From Ctena decussata (lineage: Eukaryota > Mollusca > Bivalvia > Lucinida > Lucinidae): 64,000 bases of DNA. The stretch's first letter is position 1. Every line of letters begins with the position of its first letter. Below the pieces are notes generated by a model. The model was not told the DNA's origin, made no database searches, and was given only the letters and a program-made list of their open reading frames with translations. The stretch spans positions 60,081,737 through 60,145,736 of the forward strand of contig OZ022505.1 in NCBI GenBank assembly GCA_963989385.1. The letters are read 5' to 3'. The position numbers were made by a program, and so were the translations under genes. Positions 55,369-64,000 of this stretch are shown here, in pieces.

Positions 55369-56289
55369 TTTATAAATGAAAGATTGATACTGCAAGCAAC
55401 TGAATATCAAAATCCGCATTAAGTTGTCATTAATGGCTTTGGAGAAATTTAGAGCTGAATTTGTTAATTTTACGCCGTCTGACATTCATTTGTTTCAGAT
55501 GCCCCATTAACATTTATTAGGTCTTCAGTGATGTCATCGACGAGTGTTGATTTTTTTTTTCAAATTTGAAACCGTCAAATAACCTTTAATTTACAAAATG
55601 TTAATGTTTGCATTTTTCTATCCTTTAGCTTATTGACTTCTCCAGATCCAAAGTTTATTTGGAACTTAAGCAGTTGAATTTCAAATTCAAATATTTAATC
55701 AAAGTTATTTAAGTTTCAGTCTTTTGTGCTTGTTAGAACATTTAACTTAATGTAAATGTAAATTTTTTTAAAGAGGTCTCTGATAATGACTGTTTTAATA
55801 CATAAAGAAAACATTTCAAAATGTGTTTTTACACTTTTAGAAAATATATTTAAAACTTATGTAATCTTTTAAATTTTAGCTGCATATTTCCAATGTTTTA
55901 ACCAAACTTGTGAATAATGATTAAAATAATCAGGTCTGGAGTGTTAAGACAACACCAACTTTAAGTAATGGTAAATGCTTAACTTTAAAACTTAGTTCAC
56001 CAATAAAAACATCAATGGCATCAAAGAATAGTGCACGGTGACAGTGGTTAAAAAAAAAACATTTAAAAAGTGAGAAGGGAAATGTGTCTGTGTTAAGTAA
56101 ATCAGCATTTCTGATGAACGAATGAGAAATATTTGATGCGGATTTTTTTAATATAATTCTCACGATTTCTTCTATTGCGGCAACAAAACGTAACATTTTC
56201 AATATTTCTTTCATTATTGCCCTATATAGAGACACGTGTGTTTAAACGGACACAGTTGTGAGAAAAAATACTTACCGTAGATAAACCAA
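55369..56289. other. AT-rich intergenic stretch, no gene seen
   Basis: No supportable frame. A 101-codon minus-strand frame (55930-56235) has no recognisable domain and low-complexity composition. Confidence 0.5.
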
Positions 56290-56790
56290 ATTTTATAAGA
56301 AAAAATACTCACTGTAGATAAACCAAATGCTTGTGCTGTTTGTGGTCAACAGTTTACAAGGAAAAATTCTGGAAAAGACAAATGTAAAATCGATTTAAGC
56401 CCCCCAGTAATTCATTACTGACCGTTCCAAGGCGGTAGTTCTGTTGTGGTTCTCTGTTGCCTGTTTTTGGTGTCAGAGTTTCTGTGATGTTTTACCTTAT
56501 GTATGTTCTTATTATTTTTGGTTCGGTTTGGGTTGCTGAGTGGCCACCTTTTGGGAACAAGCTGCTCACTCGGTTGGCCATATGTTCTCTGTATCTTGAT
56601 TATTTGTAATCTTAGTTGTTTCCAACTATGGTTTGTGGGCTGGATTTGGATTTTGATTGGTTCCGTTCCTGGTCTTTGCATACTTTTTACTTTCAGAATG
56701 GAGAGGAATCGCAGGCTTGTGATTTTTGTGTTTTTTTTGGTACCATAGACAATGTACAAGGGCAAGATCCTTGAGAAGATTCATACCAGC
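56290..56790 (+). pseudogene. scattered remnants of zinc fingers
   Basis: Two orphan pieces: CAVCGQQFTRKNSGKDK at about 56331-56385 and GEESQACDFCVFFGTID at about 56703-56750, separated by roughly 300 bp of unrelated TG-rich DNA that looks inserted. They indicate that the ZNF2 array extended or was duplicated downstream. Confidence 0.6.
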
Positions 56791-57229
56791 ACAGTTAATC
56801 TGCAAGTGCATTGAGACGTTTCATGGCCACCACACCCTAAGCATCTTCCGCGTTGTAAATTTTCTCTATAAGCTTTCAGCTTTCGTTCTAATTTTAAGAT
56901 AATATTTTATACTATATATATGTATGTATGTTACAAATTATAAGTGAAAAAATATGTTTAAACAAAAGTTTCGCTTCATTGCTTAAAATGTTATAGCTAT
57001 ATCTAAGTGCAAACAAGATAATAATGTCATCTACAGAATACGAAGATCATAATAATGTTACACGCCGAGGGTTTAGCAGCTTCCGTGGGACCTCTCCACA
57101 GCAGTATTTAACAGCAGACAGAAGCTCAAGCTGGCTACACAGCAAAAAGCCCCAGCTGCTTAGCCGATGCGCTAAAACTCTGAGAGTCTAGGCCTCGTTC
57201 GAGGGGTATAAGTGAATCTCAGATTAAAT
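56791..57229. other. intergenic, no gene seen
   Basis: AT-rich, then a segment around 57065-57210 with a weak box-B-like word (CGTTCGAGG); not enough for a tRNA or SINE call. Confidence 0.45.
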
Positions 57230-57475
57230 AAATGGTGTAAAAATAGGCAGATATTCTGTTCTATTCTGTATTTCAGATGAATTGAATGGTGTAAATGGGC
57301 AGATGTTCTGTTCTATTCTGTATTTCAGAAGAACTGAGTAGTGTAAAAATAGGCAGAGGTTCTGTTCCCTTCAGTACTTCAGATGAACTGAATGGTGTCA
57401 GTTCTTCAGATGAACTGAATGGTGTAAAAATGGTGTGAAAACAGGCAGAAGTCCTGTTCTATTCAGTATTTCAGG
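57230..57475 (+). repeat. ~50-60-bp irregular minisatellite
   Basis: Four to five units anchored by GGCAGA(T/G)(A/G)TTCTGTTC, TTTCAGATGAACTGAATGG and GGTGTAAAAATAGGC; unit length varies. Confidence 0.75.
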
Positions 57476-58994
57476 TGACTCAGCACCTTATTAGAGGGAT
57501 TGAAGACAAGAAACAAGACATTGTATCAATAAAAATAAGTTTATCCTTATAATGATGCAAATAAAATTTAATTTCAGATAAATGAGATCTTTGTTATTCT
57601 ATGACTAGGTGTTTAAACTAACATTTCATGAAATAAATTAACATATGTGTATGTACAGTGAGGACGGCTTAAAAAATGAGGATTAAATGATGCTACCGAT
57701 TTATTCGCAACGACAGTGATCTCGAACTAGTCAGAGCTAAATTATGCAAATGAATGGTTTAAACATGCTAGAAATGGAGGATGAATAGGTAATGCAAAGA
57801 AGTTTCAGAAAATTTATAAAGGGACATGAGCATTGAGTGTATTGTAAAATCCTATCTCTTTAAATGCCAAAAAAAAATTAATCAAGAGCTAAGTTTCCTC
57901 TTTTACATTATTAACATAGGCCCCTCTTCAAAGAAAATAAATAATTTCACCCAAAAGGTTGCTGCTTTAAAAAATGAGATTAGGAAAACAGAACAGAAAT
58001 AAAGCCATAAATTCGCAGCAAAAATAAACGTGACTTTCTCTAACCAAAGCAAATTCTGAGATTACTGGGATTCTTGGGAAAGCTCCTAATATATTCCCAG
58101 GTTCCCGTCCCCCACAACCCGTAAGGTTTTGTTCAGGGATCCCACGCCCCAGGCCAGTTTGTGCTGGAATTCCAAAGTCCCCCAACAGAAGAACCGCGGG
58201 ATCACGTGATCCCGCAACAAACGTCTCAGGGAAGATGCCGTCAAAGGAAAAAATCCAATACCCGCCATGTTGGATTTGCCGATAAATACCCTGTGGACCA
58301 GACTTTAACCTGCAATTATTTAACTATCTTATATGAAACCCCATTAATCATTATTATCAAAATGACCCCAAAGGAATGAATTTTATGACTGTCATATTTA
58401 GGAAACTTTTGTAGGTACCGATTGCTTAGAATTCATTGTGAAGTTTAGCCTGACTGTTCGAAATAACCTCCGTTGTTGTGACAGATACGCTCGAACGCTT
58501 ACACACTCAATCCCACAATTCAATATTATACACAGCTGACAAGATGGAAGACAGTGGACATAAACACACTTCGATCTGCTTAATTTTGAGATAAAACAAC
58601 TTATTAATAACACATAAAGGATTAAATTAACTTGCAAAACATGGGTAAGCACTTTGCTAACACAGACAACAAGCGACAGGTTTGCATCTTCCAAAACAAT
58701 TGAGTATTGATTGCGTATAGCATAAAATCTATAAACAGCTGACTTGCGAACAGAAATAGAATTGTGTCTCAGGAAACTGGGTCATTACAATAATTATGAT
58801 CTTCGTATTCTGTACATGACATTGAAATGTATCATTTGAGCGTAAAACAATATGATGTTAATTGATTTGCACAAAATACAATAACAAGAGTTGTCAGAAG
58901 ACAACAAAGGCTAACCGGACGCTGAATCTTAAAGCGATGGTGGTGTTGAAAGACTCTTGTCCAGACGTATGTAAGTGCCCAGTATAATGACTGT
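57476..58994. other. intergenic, no gene seen
   Basis: About 1.5 kb without a recognisable frame. It includes a perfect 20-bp palindrome at 58196-58215 (GCGGGATCACGTGATCCCGC). Confidence 0.5.
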
Positions 58995-59505
58995 CGTCCA
59001 TTTACAAATATGATTAAGTCAGCAAAACAATATTGGTCAAATCCATACATGGATGGCGATATTAATATGGTATTATCATATATAACTATATGCCAGCTAT
59101 CATGGCTTTAACCCATAAAGAGCCGGAGAAATATCATAAAGTCAGTGAAGCATATCGTAAAGTCTTTGAAGCAGAAATGTGGGTTGAATCCATACATGGA
59201 TGAAGGTATTAAAATGGTCCTGTCCATACGTAAATACATGCCAAGTATCATGGCTCTAGCCCATATATCAACTGAAAAATATCATAAAGTCAGTGAAGCG
59301 AATGATAAAGTCAATGGAGCAAAAATATTAGTCAAATGCATACACGGGTGTTGGTGGTGAAATATATGTATGTGCCAAGTATCATGGTCCTAACCCATAC
59401 AGAGACCGAGATGTCTTAAAATCAGTAAAGCATATCATAAAGTCAGTGAAGCTATGATACATGGATGCTGGGGTTGAAATGATCTTGTCCATAATTACGT
59501 TTACG
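58995..59505 (+). repeat. ~150-bp diverged tandem repeat
   Basis: About three and a half units anchored by CATACATGGATG, GCCAAGTATCATGGCTCTA, AACCCATA and ATATCATAAAGTCAGTGAAGC. The frame at 59145-59360 lies within the repeat and is not a gene. Confidence 0.8.
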
Positions 59506-59951
59506 GGGAAGCGTATAGTATAGGCAGGCTCCATACAAGGCTTTGGCTCAGGTGAATCAAAACATTCCATACGGCTAACCAAACCACCTTCTATTGGCTA
59601 CTCGTACGGGTAGACTTGATACATGTATCTTCGATGCTATTGCATGGATTTGTATTATGATTGGTATAATGGTGCATTCAGACACAACAACTCATAGTTT
59701 ACAGTTAACCCAAAATGAGGTCACTAAATTGTTGGACAGATTGAACATACATAAGGCATCTGGGCCTGATGGCCTGAATGCTAGGGTGTTAAAGGAATGT
59801 AGTTCTGAAATTGCTCCTGTCCTGGCCTCCATCTACAATGAGTCGTTTGCTCAGGGCGCTGTACCAGATGATTGGCGACAAGCAAATGTAGCTCCGGTTG
59901 TTGGAGAAAGGAGAAAAATATGATGCTGCTAACTATCGACCGGTGTCGCTA

Positions 59952-61170
59952 AAGCCCCTGTCACACCAAGCCGCGTTTCCACTGCGTTGGCACGGAGTTG
60001 TTTAATTTTCCGGAGCGCCGTGAGATCGCAAGAAAACCCTGATATTTTTTCTGAAAAAGGGCCTGTCACGGCGTCCTGACAGCAACCAAGGCGTTGCTAC
60101 GGATCTCGCTTGGCGTTCTATGGCGTTCCTACGGAACGCCATATTATACTGGGCAATTACATACGTCTTGTTGGCGATTCTCTGCGCTCTCACGACACTT
60201 TCACTGCGCTTTCACGGCGGTCACAATGCATGCACTGCGCTTTCACGGCGTTCGCACTGCGCTGACGGCGTGTTGAAGACGTTCGTTTGCGGGCGGCACT
60301 CGGAGGTAATTGAAGTAAATAGAAGGAACCTCATATCGCAGCTCAGGCATGAGACGATGAAAGTGGCCATGCTGAAACCGTCTAGCTTCCTCCAGCCATG
60401 GCCGGACCCAAAGCATTCTAAGCCTTTGGGCCCTCCTCCGTCGTCGTCTTCCAAGTATGATGTGAACAGCGTCTACAGCATTTTGGAACTGCTGGACCTG
60501 CATATGGGCAAGCAGGAGTCCAGCTTGCTGGCGTACGTCGGACATAGTGAAAAGAATGCTTATTTGCATATCTCGTTTTTATAGTATTTTGTTTGCTTTT
60601 GTTATAATTGTTTGCATATCTCATTTTTAATCTATTTTGTTTGCTTTTGTCATACAAACGCCGATGGGCGCGGTAAAAGCTCAAAGGGAGCGCAATTATC
60701 GCCATGGCAGCTTCTTACAGTCGTTGTAAGAGCGCAGTAAAATAAATTGCACTCCGTATAAGCGCCGTAGACGCGTCGTATAACCGCGTTAAAGACGCAG
60801 TGACATCTCAAAGAACGCTGTACAATCTCCGTGCAAACGCCACGGACGACCACGGCGTTTGCACAACGACCCTTGTGCGCGCCCGCGGAGCTCCTATTGC
60901 GTTGTAGGAGACTTTACTGCGCTGCTAACGTGACCTTACGGCGACCCCACTGCGCTCTTATTAGAACGCCGAGCGACGGCGTTTGTTTTGAGCATGCTCA
61001 AAGTGCGCGCCGTCGCTCGGCGTTCTATGGGATCCCACGACGTCTACTGGCGATGCCACTGCGTTGCTGCGGTGATGCTTGCGATCGTACTGCGCGCACC
61101 TCGGCGTTCTGCATTTTTCTTGGACGCCGTGGGATCGCCGTGAGAACGCTGCTCTGGTGTGACAGGGGTT
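59952..61170. mobile_element. PIF/Harbinger-type element inserted in the dead LINE
   Basis: A 1,219-bp insert with inverted ends AAGCCCCTGTCACACCA and TGGTGTGACAGGGGTT. Flanks are CTA (59949-59951) and TTA (61171-61173), consistent with a 3-bp TTA duplication with one substitution. Excision of the insert plus one flank rejoins VSL to TCICCK. The interior is full of GC-rich inverted words, for example 19-bp arms AGAACGCCGAGCGACGGCG (60963) / CGCCGTCGCTCGGCGTTCT (to 61026). The minus strand encodes a transposase fragment. Confidence 0.85.
60243..60569 (-). pseudogene. PIF/Harbinger transposase N-terminal fragment
   Basis: A 108-codon minus-strand frame. Its middle reads RRRRRRAQRLRMLWVRPWLE, EARRFQHGHFHRLMPELR and FNYLRVPPAN, which is the N-terminal signature of animal Harbinger transposases (basic run, WVRPW, then the E-L-R...FRNFLRM-like block). 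The DDE domain is missing: the frame runs into the element's repetitive GC-rich filler. The element is therefore a deletion derivative needing another transposase. Confidence 0.8.
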
Positions 61171-62455
61171 TTACATGCATCTGTTGCAAAACCCTAGAGC
61201 ATATAATAGTAAGTAACTTAAACAAGCACCTAGCCTTTGAAAGCATTCTTGCTGACTGTCAGCATGGTTTCCGAAGACGAAGTCAGAGGTCTAGAGAAAC
61301 CCAACTTGTTCCGTTCTGCCACGATTTAGTAAGCAACATGGATGGAGCCCTAAATCGTGGCCATAAGTAGACTGATGTGATTATTTTGGATGTCGCAAAG
61401 GCTTTTGACAAGTAACCACACAGGAGGCTAGTCTACAAATTAGACTATTACGGGCCTAGAAGATCTACTCATAAGTGGATCAGCTCATGGCTCTCTGAGC
61501 GCTTTCAAAAAGTGGTTTTTGATGGCCAGTCTTGGATCCAGTCCCGGTTCTATCTGGTGTCCCTCAGGGATCGGTCTCAGGACCGATTTTTTTCTAATTT
61601 TCATTAATGATCTTCCAGATAACAGCAGGTCATCTGTTCGTCTTTTTGCTGATGATTGTGTCTTGTATAGAAATATCTTCTCCCGCATGGATTGCCAGAT
61701 CTTGCAAGATGACCTGAACAGCCTCGCACAATGGGAGACCGATTAGCAAATGAAATTTAATGTTGCCAAATGCCATTCTATGAGGGTGACTAGGCACCTC
61801 CCTAGCAAGTAAATACACTTTAATTACTCTCTCCACCAGCTCAGGTTAGAACAGATTCAGTCCACCAAATATCTTGGAATAACAATTACAGACAATTTGA
61901 ATTGGGGTCAACATATTTCAGAAATATCAAGTAAGGCAACAAAGACAATGGGTTTTCTTCGGCGCAATTTGGCATTGGCACCTCGGCAAACTAAGGAAGC
62001 TGCATACAAAACATTGGTTCGCCCTCACCTGGAGTATGCCGCACTTTTTTGAGAGCCCTATCACAAAACTCAGATTCAGCGGGTTGAGAAGGAGCAACGA
62101 ACAGCTATCAGGTGGACCTGCAGGCAATGGCGGAACACAAGTAGTGTCAGCGATATGCTGGGCGAGCTTAGTGGCCATCCCTGGAGGCCGGCCGGGAGCA
62201 GTCCTCCTTAAATTTCTTTTACAAGATTCACTCCAGTACCATGTCCCTTAGGAAAGATAAGTACTTGACCCTAGCACAAATGTCGAGAAGAACTAGGGCA
62301 TCCCATGATTCACAGTACATTAGATACCTACCTATTATGATGCCTTGAAGAATTTATTCTTCCCTAGGACTATTCCTATGTAGAATAGTCTCCGCTCTTC
62401 GGTGGTTTCTGCCAAAACCGCTGAGGAGTTTAAAGCCCTTGTTTAGATTATTGGC

Positions 62456-62935
62456 CCAAAAGCTTGTGTTTTACCATGCCTCTGATCTGCTTCTTGTAAA
62501 TGGTTTTAATGACCTACCCCGAAAGTTTGTTATCCCTTTGACCTAAATTCAAATTTAGCCACCCACCACACCTGAGGTAATGGCCAGAAAATGATCGTTT
62601 CAGTATCGAGAGATAGATAGATACCTACCCGCACTGACTACTACAATCACTCATTTTATCTTGTCGCAGTCGTTCAGTGGAACAACCCTCCGCCCATCGC
62701 CACCTTGACAGCTTCAAGCGGGCTGTCAGTCAGGTGTGCCACCTGAAACCCCAAACTTATTATACTGCTGCTTTTATCCTCGCGTTTGATTTCTACTTTA
62801 CTGTTGCACTTTTAAATCCACTTTCACTGTCATTCTTTAATTATTAATACTTTCATCGCATGTCGCGGGAACCCGGCACGTAAAACTCATATGAGGGTGT
62901 ATGCCGTATGAAGAGATAGATAGAGCAGTACGTGT
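62456..62935 (+). mobile_element. 3' end of another non-LTR element with GATA-type tail
   Basis: After a GAGATAGATAGATACC word at about 62608, a LINE C-terminal fragment appears (VVQWNNPPPIATL-like text near 62680). A 3' UTR (CATGTCGCGGGAACCCGGCACG) and a terminal GAGATAGATAGA at about 62913-62924 follow. Microsatellite tails of this type end many mollusc LINEs. The first GATA word may be the tail of the LINE at 59690. Confidence 0.6.
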
Positions 62936-63038
62936 CATTCCATGATTGCAGTTGTAGTTATTTTGTACTCGAATGAATACAAGAGTTACGCTGTTCAAAT
63001 GCGGATAATCTTATTGATAATGTCCCAGAGCAAATGAC

Positions 63039-63518
63039 CATAGGCGCCTGATTACAGAAATTCAGAATCCAGCGTTATAAATAGTAAGTAATACTAAAGG
63101 CTTCTCACTCGCTAGTTTTGAATCAACGGAAGTGTGTCTGGTTCCTGGTTCCTCAAGCGACTATTTAACTGATTGTCGTTTTATGCTATTGACATGTGCA
63201 GACGTTTTGGTAAAGACCCACTGTTGTCAAAAAAGCGGTTGTAAACAAAAGAATCAATACTGAAATCGTCTTTAAATATTAAATTGAAGATAAACCATTC
63301 AACAGAAAGAAGAACTTATTCAAATGAGCAACTTTGGTAAAACCTTGGAAACTATCTGCAAACATCAATAGCATAAAACGACAATCAGTTAAATAGTCGC
63401 TTGAGGAACCAGGAACCAGACACACTTCCGTTGATTCAAAACTAGCGAGTGAGAAGCCTTTAGTATTACTTACTATTTATAACGCTGGATTCTGAATTTC
63501 TGTTATCAGGTGCCTATG
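63039..63518. mobile_element. hAT-type MITE with 154-bp inverted repeats
   Basis: A 480-bp element starting CATAGGCGCCTGAT and ending ATCAGGTGCCTATG. Its arms of about 154 bp (63039-63192 and 63365-63518) are nearly perfect inverted repeats. An 8-bp duplication CAAATGAC (63031-63038 and 63519-63526) places it with hAT-class integration. No coding. Confidence 0.92.
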
Positions 63519-63526
63519 CAAATGAC

Positions 63527-64000
63527 TAGCTGGAAGTAAACAGAAGACACATTTACTGAGACATGTAGGTAAGATAAGATTTATTCAGTTTATAAAATCA
63601 TAAGTATGCACACAGATATAATGTTCAATATTGGAGATCACAGCACTTTTCTGAGCATTTTCACGATTAAATTAGGCTTTGTTGCAAATTATAAACAGGT
63701 TGGGGACAAGCTTCAATTGATCTACAGTAGATCTATTGGTCTTTTTAAGATCAATTGATCTACCAAAATGCACTTAAATATGTATTTTGAGCTCTGTGCA
63801 CGCCCATCATTGAAAATTGCAAAATCCTTCTATGGCTGAATTGTGATTAGATAAAATTTTCGTCAGGGAAATTTTTGCAGAAAAGCATTTTTTGATTGAT
63901 AAACATGCTAATTTTTGAAATTATATGATTTTTCTGATAAGTGATTTGTTATGCTAGTTTTTTTTTAAAGAATTAATGAAGCCAACATGAGAGCTGTCAA
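63527..64000. other. intergenic, no gene seen
   Basis: AT-rich; around 63712-63770 the word GATCAATTGATCTAC and its variants occur in both orientations, forming small foldbacks. Nothing else recognised. Confidence 0.5.

Larger units (their letters stand above)
59690..62455 (+). pseudogene. dead non-LTR retrotransposon split by a PIF/Harbinger-type element
   Basis: RT text begins around 59690 (QLTQNEVTKLLDRLNIHKAS, GPDGLNARVLKE, WRQANVAPVV). It shifts frame near 59905 (KGEKYDAANYRPVSL) and is cut at 59951. It resumes at 61174 (TCICCKTLEHIIVSNLNKHL), meets TAG at 61368, and continues through further stops and shifts to an intact LFADDCVLY (about 61650), KYLGITITDNLNWGQHI (about 61870), then NLFFPRTIPM and SAKTAEEFKALV near 62350-62445. 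CR1/jockey-group style. Multiple stops make it certainly inactive. Confidence 0.88.

Noticed and set aside
57110..57205. Possible tRNA or SINE head (CGTTCGAGG box-B-like word)
   Set aside because: No convincing box A spacing or cloverleaf, and no SINE body or tail.

Overview
This window is animal nuclear DNA, most probably from a marine bivalve mollusc. The evidence is the low gene density, the arrays of C2H2 zinc fingers, metazoan-type 5S rRNA genes, mollusc-like repeat families (the TGAGCCGCGAC miniature elements and the GCTCACCTGAG/TATACCCCC repeat-bearing elements) and many nested transposons. There is no bacterial operon structure. The species call is an inference from repeat style.

Layout. 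1-18571: a 5S rDNA array with five 5S copies in alternating long (about 5.09 kb) and short (about 3.2 kb) units, forming a higher-order repeat of about 8.3 kb. The long units carry a 1.83-kb Mutator-like insertion flanked by a 9-bp duplication; the short units have the empty site. 18572-26330: intergenic DNA with a tandem-repeat-bearing TIR element, two tRNA-derived SINEs and miniature TIR elements. 26331-36286: a structurally complete 9,956-bp LTR retrotransposon. It has identical-length 2,143-bp LTRs that differ at about 3 sites by eye, an ATGCC target duplication, and one 1,526-codon gag-pol frame in the order Gag-PR-IN-RT-RNaseH (Gmr1-like order). 36304-37731: a 15-finger C2H2 exon whose splice acceptor lies only 17 bp past the retrotransposon. 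37732-50500: decayed fingers, satellites, minisatellites, SINE and MITE insertions. 50505-52150: a dead non-LTR retrotransposon interrupted by a 424-bp miniature LTR element (TRIM) whose LTRs contain a tRNA-like Pol III promoter. 53395-56790: a second zinc-finger array, broken by one in-frame stop next to a perfect 19-bp hairpin and surrounded by decayed fingers. 57230-64000: tandem repeats, a second dead non-LTR element split by a PIF/Harbinger-type element, a LINE 3' end and a hAT-type MITE.

No operon-like cooperation is visible. The working genes I can support are the 5S rRNA copies (which may be variants), the 15-finger zinc-finger exon and the LTR retrotransposon. Much of the remainder is mobile or tandem DNA. 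Several insertions can be dated or defined precisely because an empty copy of the target lies in the same window.
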